Source: Polychytrium aggregatum
Taxonomy: Eukaryota; Chytridiomycota; Chytridiomycetes; Polychytriales
DNA: 64,000 bases
Assembly (NCBI RefSeq): GCF_025602895.1
Contig: NW_026516251.1
Coordinates: 275,021 to 339,020 of the forward strand
Direction of reading: 5' to 3'
A model generated the notes under the pieces. It ran no database searches, was not told where the DNA came from, and saw nothing but the letters and a program-made list of their open reading frames with translations. This document shows positions 40,401-53,123 of this stretch, one piece after another. Both the position numbers and the translations under genes were made by a program. How positions within the stretch are numbered: the stretch's first letter is position 1; every line of letters begins with the position of its first letter.

Positions 40401-43400
40401 GTCTCGGTCTCGACCGCACGCTTTCCCTCCAAATCAACTCGACAAGTTCTTACCGTCACCACCATGTAGTAGACCAGTCCGGTCCGGGAAATCTCAGACT
40501 TGTTTCGATTGACGATCACCATGAAGAACGAAGCAAAGGCCGCGAGGACGTGGATGCCATAGAGGACGCCAAAGATGATGGCAACGCTGTCGGTTCCGCT
40601 ATCCGCGTTCCAGAACATGAACAGATCCGGGGCATACTGTGGGTGGTCCAAGGGTGGGAGTCCATTGCTTGTCGTCCAGTCTGGGGTCATGAGCCAGGTG
40701 ATGCCACTGCTGTTGAAGGTCCCAATTTTTGTCCAGTTATAATACGGAGCCTGTTGATTTGAACCGTAGATCTGCAATATAATCCCGGGGCTGTGCGGCA
40801 TGGGATGGTATTTCAATATGAGTAATCCACTCGAACAGCTGTGGCGCACTACATCGTTGTCTTGGATTTTTGCATCCCCTCAAGTGCAGTCAACTCTCTC
40901 TCCACTGCTGTCTCGGTGTTCTCCAGCAAATCGACTCACAAGTTTTGACTTCCGGTGCTGTCGAACCTGTGAACCCGAGATGATGTTAGTATTGCGGACG
41001 CTCTTGTTCGACAGCTCAGCTCATTTGTCGATGTGACGTACGTTATAGGGGCCGTAGCAGTTCCCACGAAGTTGGTTTTGGTGACCTCGGCCGGAGTGAA
41101 AACACCTTGGTGTGTCAGGTTGACCAGATAGCTTGCGTCAAGCCCTCGCTCGTTCAATACCTGCACAAAAGAAATACATTGTATCGGTATTCGCGCATCA
41201 TCTTGACAGAATCTGGAAATCAAAACGTCTCCCTTACTCGGTCCCAGGTCGTCACGATCGCCATTATGACATCGAAGGTTCGCCTGTGAAGCGAAAAGTG
41301 TTACGAATTGCTCTCGGTGGTATCAGGACACCATTTCATTCGTCTTACCTCGCTGGCTCGTATGGCAGCAAGCTCACGCCGTACCACCCTGGATCTTGGG
41401 CTTCAGCTGCTCCAAATCTGCAACAAGGGAAGAGATAGCCTGCATGAGTTTACTCTCTTATTTCAGCGCATTGATACTTTGCCGCCCACACAAGCCCATC
41501 ACACCATGTGTCATTGGACTCGACTCGAGCTTGTACCTCGCGATGATCTCGGCCTGATAGCTAGCGTTGAGCCACTGAGTCATCGGTGAGGTGAGGTTGA
41601 CTCCCTGCCAGATGAACCACGCACGAGTGGATCGGTCTCGTCAGAATCAATCAGAATTGGTCGTGCGCTTGCATGAAGTTCTATATCTCACCATATCAAA
41701 GCTAGGGATAAGGAAGCTTCTCGAGTAGCTGTGTGCCCCGGCACCAAACGAATTGTCAATTTGTGTGTTGTTTGCGCCGTAGTATCCGAGGGTTTGGTAC
41801 GAGCACCACGCCTGCATACGCAATCTGTTAGTTCGGAGCTTATTGGCAAGTCTCCAATCCCTCTGAGAACGCTACCGCCATGCAGAATGATTGTGCATTA
41901 CGTATTCTGGTCCGCGAAATCCGTATTCTCTACATGGATTGGGATTATTCTGTTAGAAACAGCTTGCGGATCCAGCCCAGTACTTTCCGTGCTGCACAGT
42001 CGCACTTACATAGCGCCGTAGTAAAACCAGTCGACCAAGTCCGGCTCCACTCTGGAAACACGGGAGGCTCATGATCAGTATTGGCGCTACGTTGTATAAA
42101 ACACTGGTCTACTGGGCGTCTGGTTTCAGACACCAGCATTTCCAGATACCCTTATGCACACGGCGGTCACAGAAAGCCTACATCATGTAGAATATTCGGG
42201 CATTAGAGTTGTCGAGAGCTTGGTACAGAGGATAGAGAATCTCCATCATATAAGTGCCGTTGTTGTAAGCAGCAGCCGGAACCTGAAATCCTGGTGGTTG
42301 CAATCCAGCGTGTTTGCGGTTGCAAGATAGACACTCGTCAGATCAGACGAAAACACTGAGCGAGTATTCCGGGCTGCGGAGCCGCTGGAGCCATGAGGGT
42401 ATGGACAGTGGTAGCGAGAATATCGTGGCGCTTTCCTACACACATCTTTCAGCCAAGGTAGTTTCTGATGCTGGAAAGCACACTACCTTGAATTGAGAGC
42501 AACTTGAGACCAGCGGCAGTTGCTGCATCAACGAACTGGCCAGCGAGGGTTCTCTCCAACGTTGCAAGTGAGTAGACCAGAGCCACTTGAGTCCAGCCAA
42601 AGGAGTTTGCGAGATTGATGAATCCGGTGATGCCGCCCCTATGTCATATTTGAAAGGGTCAGGGTTGAGGAGATAGCCTTGGCTGAGCCAGGTATTGCAT
42701 ACCCATTTGCGATTTGCTCTTGCCACGCCGCCACAGTTGGGTCAAACAGCATGCGAACGAGTTTTTCTGTTCAATCTCATTTCACTCGCCGACCAGACTC
42801 GCCCACGTACATGTAGTATGCACGGAAGAAATATGGATAAAGCTTCGAGTTGGCGAGTGTCGGGCTTCCGCAATCCGAGCAGATTTGTGGAATCTGATGG
42901 ATCATATTCGGTAGCCGTGTCAGCCAAAGTGGCAGTGAAATCTCCTGGGCCGCGATGATGCCACTCACCATTTGGTATCCGCTGACGATCCCGGACTGGA
43001 TGTTCTCGCCGCTGCTTGGTCCAGCGACGATCAAGGTGCAGTTGGCTTGAGCCATTTGGTATGCCGCCACCGCCTAGTCGAATCAATGAGATCATGTAAC
43101 ATTGCATAAGCCGGTGGCTCTTTTCCTTGGACGCATAATGAACACGAGATTGACACAGGAGAGTCGAAACTCGTGATACGGCAGCGGCATTCAGCGCCAC
43201 GAGCGACTATAGAAAGGAAAGGTGACTCAACTGCCAACCCGTAGTTGTTCTGCACATCAATGGGAACAGGGTAAAGTGTTGCATCGGGCATGATATTGGT
43301 ACTGTTATTGATCATGGCGATGGCTGTGTAAACGATCATCTCCACCGTCGCGCCGACTTGAAGGAGCGTATTTGGGTACTGAGAGTCCGTGGAGATTCCA

Positions 43401-43668
43401 ATGCATATCTAGGAGCAGAGCGATAAGCTGAGTGTGAGCTTGGGCGAGATATGGCCCTCATAACGCACTCCGGCAGTTTCCAGCGGAGGACACATCATGA
43501 GCCCCGATCGATGCGATTCGGCCTTTCGGGACTCGGAGATACGACCCGATCCTTTCGGAGATCTGAAATACCGACTCTGTTGCGCGTCTTGTTTTGCACC
43601 CTCGTCGAGGTCGTAGGTCGGAGAAGAGCAGCATAGAGCAACACCCGCAAGAGCACAATCGAGCGCAT
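37420..43668 (-). CDS. Class C-like GPCR, left copy (PBP ectodomain, 7TM, PH-like tail)
   Basis: Multi-exon gene, minus strand. The first exon from 43668 encodes MRSIVLLRVLLYAALL and then RVQNKTRNR, aligned with the right copy's start. The ectodomain follows the ANF-receptor/periplasmic-binding-protein fold: AQANCTLIVAGPSSGENIQS, VPQICSDCGSPTLANSKLYP, YPYFFRAYYMYV, GLDASYLVNLTHQGVFTPAE. The seven-helix region has class C hallmarks: VVCELDAWLLGLGITAVL (TM3 Cys), MVMVKIGRVFRMG, and the TM5-TM7 exons. From MTPDWTTSNGLPPL through LLVTLD it is identical in DNA to the right copy. The unique tail holds FPQTDEDMSTSSMML and then a PH-like module (ASIFGQWSHVSVQLCKH, THFYLSQIKNVKLDTS). Ligand unknown; GABA-B-like only by fold. 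Exon borders inside the ectodomain are approximate. Confidence 0.8.
38280..38345. repeat. Tandem repeat CAGAATYGCAGC (left receptor intron)
   Basis: About four to five copies of a 12-bp unit (CAGCCAGAATTG/CAGCCAGAATCG); mirrored at 49560-49625. Confidence 0.8.
38949..39082. repeat. 22-bp minisatellite in receptor intron (left copy)
   Basis: Six direct copies of a 22-bp unit, GAATGGTATGGATGAATGAG plus GC, without spacers. It lies in the long intron between TM4 half-exons and is mirrored with the same copy number at 48823-48956. Confidence 0.9.
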
Positions 43669-44471
43669 CGTGGAAACTGTTGCGCATGCGCTTCCGACGA
43701 TGGTGTAGAGCTCGGAGCTGACGCTCAGATGACGGACGCGGAGATATTTCAGGCCATGCCGTGCTTTTCAGGGGGCAGACTCGATAGTCAACTGAGGGGT
43801 TCTGGCCCAATCATGCGAAGCCTCCTCTGCCTGCCTCTCGAACGATGAGATCCATCTTGGGGTTCACTTTGGGGTCTTTTTTTGTGATCCGACAGACTCT
43901 GGGGCGGCGAGCCAACTGACCAGCATCTGGCTGTTCGACTGGTTACTTGCTCAGTAGGCAGTCCAAGTGACTGGCCCTGATGCTCAAATGATATCCACCC
44001 ACAGCACACAACTCAAACCTGTCCCAATGCATGTCTAGCACATTCAAACCGCAAATGCTCCGGCTTGGATGAGTTGCGTCAAAAGGTTCGAACGAATCTT
44101 CATCAAGCAGGTCCTTCTGTGGCAAGTTGGGGCCCATATTGCGTCAGTTCACTTCCTCCAGGGAGTTGTCGCCCAAGGGGTGTCTCCAAGGGTTGTCGCC
44201 CAGACACCTCATTCTTCAATCAGTCGTCCAGTCACCTGTCCAATCTTCGTAGACGCAACTACGAGTCACTCAGGAGAGTCTGAATCGCCATGGCATCTGC
44301 TGGTAAGCCTTATCGCTGATTTGTCTGACCGTGATGGTCTCTGACTTCTGCCACATCGCCCCTTCGCATTTCTCGGAAAATTAGCGGCTCATAAGCCCTC
44401 CACCCCCCTCGAGCCCTCAATTCTGCGGTTTGATTCCTGGTACTTTTTGATCCCTTCCGGCTCTCAAGGCA
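43669..44471. promoter_or_regulatory. Shared divergent promoter region of the receptor pair
   Basis: 803 bp between the two divergent start codons, with no supported gene. It is the only DNA available for both promoters. I found no clear TATA box and no inverted symmetry across it. Confidence 0.5.
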
Positions 44472-47400
44472 ATGGCCCCCCGTAGATCCATTGTGGTCCT
44501 CTTGGTCGCGCTTATCGGGATCTCACTCGTTAGCGCTGTTCGCGTCCACAACAAGACTCGCAATACGGTAAGTTCATATCCTATCGAGAGTACAATGACG
44601 GGAGGAGCCGGCGTAAATTGCCGACTCGACGTGCGCAATAATCCCGAGAGCCATATCGACGCGACGCGCACCCTCATCGAATAGTGTCCCGCACAATTCG
44701 ATCGCGCTGGCGCAAGAGACCACCGGCTGACACATCCCGTATCGCCTGTCTGTTTAGATATGCATCGGAATCACGACCATGCCGAGATACCCGAGCGGCT
44801 TTGCAGCCCAGCTTGGCCTCACGGCCAATATGGCTGCATATACCGCCATCGATGTTGTCAACAATGACTCGACTATTCTGCCGGATGCTACATTGGTCCC
44901 ATTTGAAGTGGTCTCGTACGGCGTCCCTGGTCTCGGTGTAAGTGTTTGATTCCGGATTGCAAATTGCAGATTGCACGGCAACTTTGGCACAGATTCCTGA
45001 CTGCACATCCAACTTTCCTTCTGGCACTTCAGACACTGGCTAGCTACACCATGGCTGCTCACAATTGCACAATCATCATCGGCGACCCGTCCAGTGGATC
45101 AAACATTCAATCGGCGGTCATGAGTGGCTACGAGAAGGTACGATTCGTTTGCACGCACTCTGGGTCAGATGCACGCTTCAATATCGAATGCAATTCCTGT
45201 CCAACCACTATGAGCCAACTCGTGCTTTGATCACAGGTTCCCCAAATCTGCGGCAACTGCGGTAGTCCAGTCTTGTCCAACCCACCCATCTATCCATACT
45301 TCTTCCGAACCTTTTACATGTATGTTGTTGTTCGCACTGCATGGCCTTGTGTTTGTGTATGCCTGGGAGTCCCGTCAACACCCTGAGCTCGGCTGCTCGC
45401 TTTGAGGCTGTGCTCAGTCGTGGTCCAACGCAAGTCCAGCGGGCGATTCGCGAGCGGCGGCAGTTGTTGCTGACGCGATTCGACTGCATTTAATCTACCG
45501 ATGACACGCAGGGGTTTTGTGGGAGGCGTCGTGTCTGTCGTCCGTGGGTTCGGCTGGGGCAAGATTGCGATTGCATACTCGCTTGATGTGCTCTCCAGTA
45601 GCGTGGCCCAGTGGATTGTCAACGACGCCGCAGCCTACAATATTGAGATTCTCACGATCCAAGGTTCGTGTGAATCTCGGACAGCCAATGGGCCGAATGA
45701 TTGAGGAGATGCTCTTTTGATTAATACGTGTTGGCCTGTGGCAGCCTTTCAAATCAGCGGCAGCGCATATGGCAACACTACTGCCATGCAACAAGAAATG
45801 ATTCCTATCTATCAATCCATCAAGGCTTCGAATGCCAGGATCATTGTCCTTATGTAAAGCGAGCACATATCAGCGGGCGGTGCTTGCTATCGCAGTCTAG
45901 AAACACTTTGAGCATCGCTCATGGAGCATCAAAGTTCGAATTAACACATTTATCGCCACCCATATAGAACAAGCGCCGATATCATAGACTGGGTATTCTA
46001 CGGTGCAGTGTAAGTAACGTATACCCGCAGTGTTTTTGGAATAACGTACTCAAACACTCTGCCCGAACGACCAGATCGTATGGGTTCAAGGGATCCCAAT
46101 ATGTGAGTTTCTGGTTGCAAGCTCGATCTGATACGGCCGCCTTCAGCAAGCTGATACAATTCAATGTTTCAGGCATGGTGCAGCACACAGCCGATGGGTA
46201 GCTCTGGAATGAACAGCACCCAAATCGACAGTGCCTATGGAAACGGAACCCATGTGTTCTCAAGAAGTGTCCTTGTTCCAAACTTCTACATGGTATGTCG
46301 GTCGCGAGCCAAGGAAGAACATATGGCGCATGGCTAACGCGAATACTGCCTCTACCTTCATCTTGAAAGTACTACAACTACAACACCTCAATCTTCCGAA
46401 CTTTCAACACAACATACCGCTCCGAGGTTGCTTACAGGTGGGTGCCGGCAAGGTATTTTGCGTGATTCCAACTTCATTCGTATCTGACTCGATTCACCAA
46501 ACAGATATCCTGGCTCGGCCGCTTCGATCACTTCGTGGCTCTCGGCTGACGGTTCGGTTCCCTTCGATACAGCTGTGTAAGTCTACAGTGTGATTTCGTA
46601 CTCCATTTACCAGAGCCGAGTGTTTGGTAGTAGCGACCTTCTCATGATGACGACACACGGCTAAAATACGAGCTTCGATTTCAGGCGCGTTTACGATGCC
46701 ACCTTGGCAATTATCCACACATGGGACAGGGTATGTGGCAAAGCAGAGCTCGCGCTATTCATAAATTTTGATTTGGGGAGTATTGACAATATTATGTTTC
46801 AGATCTTGAACCAGCTGGGCCTCGATGCGAGCTACATTCCGCAACTGACAAAGCAGGGCGTCTTTACACCCGCTGAAGTCACGAACACCCAGTATCTGGG
46901 AATTGGAACACTCCCCGTCTCGTAAGAAACTGAGCTGCTTTTGGAAGTGTGGGGCAATCATTTGGCTTGCGATGAACTGAGGGCAGCATATTTACTGATT
47001 TCATAAACATAGGTTTGATAACACCGGAAGTGAAATATTGTGAGTATCGCCTTGGATACAACTCGCCCCTACTTTGATGAAATCCGATCACTAATACAAC
47101 AATGATGATGACAGTACGGGCGTTATCCTCCAGAATTACGGCCCAACAATCTATGCGCCCGCATATAACATGGTGGCAATTGGAACCTACACCGCGACTG
47201 GAATCAATCTCACCATGACCCCAGACTGGACGACAAGCAATGGACTCCCACCCTTGGACCACCCACAGTATGCCCCGGATCTGTTCATGTTCTGGAACGC
47301 GGATAGCGGAACCGACAGCGTTGCCATCATCTTTGGCGTCCTCTATGGCATCCACGTCCTCGCGGCCTTTGCTTCGTTCTTCATGGTGATCGTCAATCGA

Positions 47401-50400
47401 AACAAGTCTGAGATTTCCCGGACCGGACTGGTCTACTACATGGTGGTGACGGTAAGAACTTGTCGAGTTGATTTGGAGGGAAAGCGTGCGGTCGAGACCG
47501 AGACAGCACGACAACACGGCAGCACGGCAGCACGCCAAGAGAGTGGCTGTGTGCAAATGCAATTGAGTTCGCCGAGTATATTGGTGCATGAGATACAGGC
47601 GGAGCGAATGCATACCCGATGAGAGTGGTTGGTGGTCAGTGGTCGTGGTCAACGAGCCTGCGATACAAAGCGTCAAATCAGCTCACATTGACCAAGAATA
47701 TGCTCATTCAATACGCTCTGTGGCTATTGGGGTCAACCTACAGTTTGGAACACTGCTCGTTGCCATCGAGGGTCTGTTTGACCTGTCGGGATCCTCTGTG
47801 GTGTGCGAGCTCGACGCCTGGCTTCTTGGCCTTGGAATCACGGCTGTCTTGGTAAGCGGATGTGCAGATGTGCAGATGTGCAGATGTGCAGATGTGAAGA
47901 TGTACAGATGTGCAAGTGAGTTGGTCGATAGGTCGGCCGGTCGACAAGCGGCGGAATTGGGAGTGGCCTCATCACAGCCTCGCTGACGAGACACTCGAAC
48001 ACTGGAATCACACACCAAACCACTCATCAAACCGCATGCCAAACCGCATGCCAAATCGTGTCTTCTCGACCTCAACTGCTCTCCCATCGCTCGTCCACGA
48101 TCAGAGCATGGTCATGGTCAAGATCGGCCGAGTGTTCCGGATGGGACGTAAGTGTCCGCTGATCTGCGCCACAGCTTCACCTGTATCCTCGGATATACTC
48201 TGGCAGTGCTTTCCATGATGCTGAGTGGCCCCCACACCGTTGAATAGAGCGAGGGTGTGGCGCAACGAATCTGGTGCAGCGGACACGGCACAGACGCTAT
48301 AGTGCAGATGTTATGGTGCAGCCGTTATGGTGCAGCGGATACGGTACAGACAATGATACGGCGGACATGATGCAAAGCAGCGATAGATTCTGATCCAAGT
48401 CGTGGCCGAACACAGGAAACAAGAAGTTGATGGAGCGACAGTACAAGAACGCGCACTTCCTGATCTCGTTTGCCGTCACATGGACGATCCAAATTGTACG
48501 AAGCGATGCAATGCGACGGAGTGCACCGGGCCAGTGGTATTGGCGGGATCAGCAGAGCGCTGGAATTGTTGAGGGTATTCAACCAGGCAGTGATCGTGGC
48601 ATGGGTGGCGAGTGAGGTTAGGTGCGAGTATAGGCAGTGTACTTTGGTGATCGCACTATGGTTGGGGTGTTGTGATGGTGCAGCCCGAGATTGCAGCGGA
48701 GGACCCGAGATTGCAGCGCAATTCGGTGCATTGTACTCACACACCTCCCTTTGCTTTGCTTTACTCTGCTCGAACTACTTGGCTTGGTTTCTCGACTGCT
48801 CGACTGCTCGACTACCTATAATACTCGCCTCATTCATCCATACCATTCGCCTCATTCATCCATACCATTCGCCTCATTCATCCATACCATTCGCCTCATT
48901 CATCCATACCATTCGCCTCATTCATCCATACCATTCGCCTCATTCATCCATACTATTCGGGACTGTCACCCTGGCGCTCTGGTGTCTCTACCACATCATC
49001 TCCGCCTGTGCACAACCTGGCACATCCGCTACACTCCCTCCCGATTGTATTCCTTCTGCCGATTGCGGCTAACCTCACTTCTTTGGACTCGGTGTGCATA
49101 CGCTGTCTTTCCGTCTTTGACCCACATCCCCCACACCAACCCATGTCAATTTTCCAACCCACATCACTTCGCGCCATATCGCTCCGTTTCAAATTGCCAT
49201 CGCATTTGTTGTTTGGTAGATCCTCCTCATCGTCTGGGCCGCCACCCAGTCTTCAGCCATGACAACCACCTACACCGACACCACCTACAGCTACCAGTGT
49301 GTCAACACTCTCGGCAATCCCACGGGCATCACTATTGTGCTGTACATTTACATCGGGCTCTTGGTTTTGGGTAGCCTGGTTGTCGGATTCTGCCGCAAAC
49401 AGGTTCCTCCCGAGTAAGTCCTCCGCCACGATCCATGCTGACGATATCAATCCTTGCTGCTGGCGGCATCAATCCTTGTTGCTGGCGGTACCGATGCGGC
49501 CTCTGGCCCTGTCTGTGCTCTGCTTGCCTGTGACTCTGGTCGTGGCCGCGTCTCGGCTTTTCTGTGGCTCTGGCTGCAATTCTGGCTGCGATTCTGGCTG
49601 CAATTCTGGCTGCGATTCTGACTGTGACCACGCTTCTACTTGCTGAATCTACAACAGGGAGGACAGGGAGGCCACATATGTGGTGATGGCGCTGCTCAAC
49701 ATGGGGCTGTGCATGGGTCTCGAGCTATGGCAGGTCACCAACACCAACATGCCTGTGCGGATGAGATCGCTCCTCCGGCTGATCATCCAGTGGATTGGCC
49801 TCTTTGCCACCCAGAACCTCCTCGTCACCCTCGACCTTCTCCATGCTGTTCGCAGCGAGAAAGGATCAGACACCCATAGTATCAGCACGACCCGCGGGGG
49901 AACGACAACCAAGAAGCCTCTGTTGCGCCCGCAGAACACACAAAGTGTTAGCAATGTTGATGTAAGTCGCTCATTGATCAACTGATCTATTTGTTGATGA
50001 TTCATTCTGACTTGTTATCATCATCAGCTCTTCACCAGCGCAGACGTCATTTGGTGCAAGAAAGGTATTTTTGGCCAATGGAGCCAGGCCAGCATCCAAT
50101 TTTGCAAATACTACAAGCCCTTCCTTAAGGTTACGGACGAGGGCGACAAGGTGAGGGTCCGCTCAGTCCTTGTGTGCCCGCTCTGGTCATGCACAGACTC
50201 CCTTGACCACTCGGTGCTGGATTCATGTATTAATCCACCCATATTGCAGGGATGTGGATTCCATGTCCCTCTCAGCAAGATCTCCGGAGTGGACATGCAC
50301 ATGGTCGAGACCGACTCCTTTGTGGCTACTCTCGACGGGTCCAAGTACACATTCCAGACCGAGAACGGGGACATTGCATCCAAGTTCACGTCGCTCCTTG

Positions 50401-50438
50401 GAACCCAAAAGCCAACTCCTGGAAGCGGCACCGTGTGA
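44472..50438 (+). CDS. Class C-like GPCR, right copy (PBP ectodomain, 7TM, PH-like tail)
   Basis: Starts at 44472: signal sequence RRSIVVLLVALIGISLVSA, donor GTAAGT after 44567. Ectodomain exons read ICIGITTMPRYPSGFAAQLG, CTIIIGDPSSGSNIQSAVMS, VPQICGNCGSPVLSNPPIYP, YPYFFRTFYM, GFVGGVVSVVRGFGWGKIAI, IYQSIKASNARIIVLI and GLDASYIPQLTKQGVFTPAE. These are the order and motifs of the ANF-receptor ligand-binding fold. The 7TM part (from MTPDWTTSNG at about 47215) is DNA-identical to the left copy up to 49835. The tail then differs (DLLHAVRSEKGSDTHSIST) and ends in a PH-like module (GIFGQWSQASIQFCKYYKPF, FHVPLSKISGVDMHMVET) with the stop at 50436-50438. Plasma-membrane receptor, probably signalling through G proteins and phosphoinositides; this is inference from domains. 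Confidence 0.82.
47214..49835 (+). repeat. Right arm of 2,622-bp perfect inverted repeat
   Basis: Exact inverse of 38070-40691, covering the exons and introns of the seven-helix region of the right receptor gene. Spacer between arms: 40692-47213 (6,522 bp), which holds both ectodomains and the shared promoter. Confidence 0.93.
48823..48956. repeat. 22-bp minisatellite in receptor intron (right copy)
   Basis: Mirror image of 38949-39082 with the same six copies. Identical copy number in an unstable repeat argues that the two arms were homogenised very recently. Confidence 0.9.
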
Positions 50439-51219
50439 TAAATTACATGTCTCTCGTCTGCGCTGCATCAAACGCACTTTGAATTACTCGGCGTTTGATC
50501 GCAGTTTCTCCCTTATCACTCTTCGAGTTCTTCTCCGTTTATCATCTCTTCTCGACTGTGCTCGGCATGATATGTATGCTGGTGCGACTCAATGATGGAT
50601 TGCCCGTTTCTTTTTGGAGCTCGAAAGCGATGTTATCGAGCTTGGCAACTTGCATTTCGGCACTTTATGATTGGTGGCCAGGATCGCCACTTTGCACAAT
50701 ACGCAGACCAGCAAAAGTCCGCTTCAAATACAGTCCATCCAGCAAGAAACGGGACAGTCACTTTCTTGCTTCAGCGACCTGAAACGTACTGAACTTCCAT
50801 AGGCTCCAGTGGGCAGGCCGTGAGATTGTTTCCTGTCCTGGTTGGCAATCTCTTTGTGTGGTGCATTCACTCGACCCTCTGGACTGCTCCATGGTGTATC
50901 GATATCAAGATACTCGACCTTCTCAAGTCGCCTGGCTTCCCAGCACTGTGAGCACCCCTGGGAGGTCTCTTTCGCTTGCGGTGAGCCATCTGAGCGAGAA
51001 AGCGTCCTTGATTCAGATCCAGAATTCCATCACCGAATGTTCATGGCCAGCGCGCGAGTTGAGTGATAACATTCACCAATTCTCAAACCCCGGTGTGTCC
51101 AGTTATTATTGGATTGGTTGATAAACTCATACGCTTGTGGCCTACACGGTAGTGAGTGTGTGCTTGTGCAATCCGAGCTCCACTTGTGACTGAGCCGTGG
51201 GGTCGACTACATTTCCGAT
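50439..51219. other. Spacer between convergent genes
   Basis: No supported gene; it holds the 3' ends of the right receptor and of FMT1. No clear AATAAA was found. Confidence 0.35.
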
Positions 51220-53123
51220 TTATTGAGGCATCACATATGCTTGAAACGCTTCTTGGCAATCCTTGTACTGGTATCCGTTTTTGAAATCCAGTCCCCCAAG
51301 CGGTCTGTTTTTCCCATCGACCATGATGGTGCGGATGCCCAACCATTCATCCGCGCATTTGACCCAGGTCAGATCATTGTCACGATCGAAACAGAACGTC
51401 CCCGGGGAAGCTCCAGGGCACGGTGGGGAAAACGGCGATTTCAGGGGGGCATTTGGCGGATGCAGATCCATGAACTTGATCATCTTGTTTCGATATGTGG
51501 CCATGAGGGCAAACTTGCACAGAGGAACCAATGTCAGCCAGCTATCCACCCATCGTCGATAGCTCTCAGCCTCGCCACCATTGCGTTCGAGGCAGGGGCT
51601 TTGATCCGAAACAAGTCGAACACCCACCCTGTGACCGATTGCGCGGTGGGTCCGATAGATCTTCTCGGCAGTGTCGCCACTCCAGTCGATCGCCGCCTGG
51701 GATTTGACAATCTTCGGGGCCTTGGTCACCATGGATGAGTCCTGCACCTGGGCTTGGGCCTGATTAATCCAAACTCAATTAGTTCCAGCGTCATATTATC
51801 GGAACTGTCGTCGCTGCCGTGTGGACGATTTTTGCCGACCTTGTGAGCCTCTAGGGATCTGAGCACCTCAGCTAACTGAGATGCACCGAGCTCCGCCAGT
51901 CTGTCATGTAGCTCGTGGTAGTAGCAGTTATCGGGGATATCCTGATTTCGTGACGCTTCTGTTAGCGATTGATGCATTCGCGCAATAATTGAGCTGGGGT
52001 TTATCCTGACGAGCATCGACCAAACCCTTCGTCGATTCAGAGGATACGACAGTATCGGATTGTACAAGCAGCTTGTTCAACTGTGAGCTAGATGTTCACT
52101 CCCAACTTACAATCGATGCCTGTCTCAAGATCTTGCCAGCGTCAAAGCGAGAGGGATGGAGCTCGATGATCGAGACGCCCGTGGACTGATCGTTGTTCAA
52201 GAGAGCATAATCGATCGGGGAGGCGCCTCGGTATCTGATATCGGTGAATGACCACCATTAGCGTTTGATGTGCAGAGTCACATCGTTGGCCGATCAACGG
52301 CTCTCGCTGTGGCTGATGCGACACCAACGAGAACGAAGCCAACCTTGGAAGTAGCGATGGATGAACATTGAGGGTACCGGCCGAGAAACATTGGATCAGC
52401 CGCGCTGGGATGAAGTATCCAAACGAAACGACGATGCCCAGATCGAACCGGGATCCCGACGACTCTGGCATCTGATCCACACCAAAAGCGCGGTGAGCAA
52501 CTTGGAAAGCGATCTGGTCGGCTCCATCGGGTTACGGCTTTCAGAAATACCTCCCATCCTTTGAGTGAGATCGGCGGGGCAACATGGACCTTGATTCCGT
52601 TTTCCAGCGCAAATCGTTTGAGAGGGACTGCGATGAAGCCGGTGCAGGGTGAGTCCGACCCGACCGACCGACAACCATGCCAACGCACTTTGGGACTCAC
52701 GATGCCTATCGGGATCCCAGGACAAGAAGGTCGACTCACCGTCTTTGTCGTGTGGGTTGCTGGCTTTGTAGTCGGCTCCTCGAGGGACGACAACTTCGAC
52801 ATGCGAAAGGCACTCTGTCAAAGGCATACAAACCCCATCAGCATCAGAATGCAACCAGTTTTGCAAAGCGTGCAGCTACTGCCTTGAATTCGGGTGTGAG
52901 GATCTCTCGAATTGCTGCATTTCACACAGTCAAGAAGGGCGCTCTGGCCGGGGGCCAGGAAATGCATACCTTTGTCATGCAGGATGCGACGCAGGGAGGC
53001 AACCGAGAAGCGGTCTGATCCAAAGAACAAGACGCTGTGCTTCAGACAGCCTGCAGACGATGCGAACAGCCGCCGCCCGGGACGGCCAAGCAGATGCAAG
53101 TTCGCCACAGCCGAGCGGATCAT
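51220..53123 (-). CDS. FMT1: Mitochondrial methionyl-tRNA formyltransferase
   Basis: Formylates initiator Met-tRNA with 10-formyl-THF in mitochondria. The start at 53123 gives MIRSAVANLHLLGRPGRRLF, a basic amphipathic presequence, then HSVLFFGSDRFSVASLRRIL, the opening strand of the formyltransferase fold. Later exons read ILTPEFKAVAARF, HVEVVVPRGADYK, FIAVPLKRFALENGIKVHVA, DLGIVVSFGYFIPARLI and GTLNVHPSLLPR spliced to YRGASPIDYALLN, which carries the catalytic Asn and His. STGVSIIELHPSRFDAGKIL carries the catalytic Asp. The C-terminal domain has KAPKIVKSQAAIDWSGDTAE, FDRDNDLTWVKCADEWLGIR and FKNGYQYKDCQEAF. One donor (GTTGGC after LLPR) is unusual. All core motifs are present, so the gene looks functional. 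Confidence 0.9.

Larger units (their letters stand above)
38070..40691 (-). repeat. Left arm of 2,622-bp perfect inverted repeat
   Basis: The reverse complement of this block matches 47214-49835. Paired coordinates sum to 87905 at every point I checked, so there are no indels, and mirror reading frames in all phases are letter-identical, introns and minisatellite included. The inner edge is in the exon starting the 7TM part (first mismatch just beyond 40691); the outer edge is inside the TM7 exon (…CTCGAC then A against C). Confidence 0.93.

Noticed and set aside
47170-49646. Duplicate sets of opposite-strand frames in the receptor arms as extra genes
   Set aside because: They are mirror images created by the inverted repeat and mostly read introns or the antisense strand.
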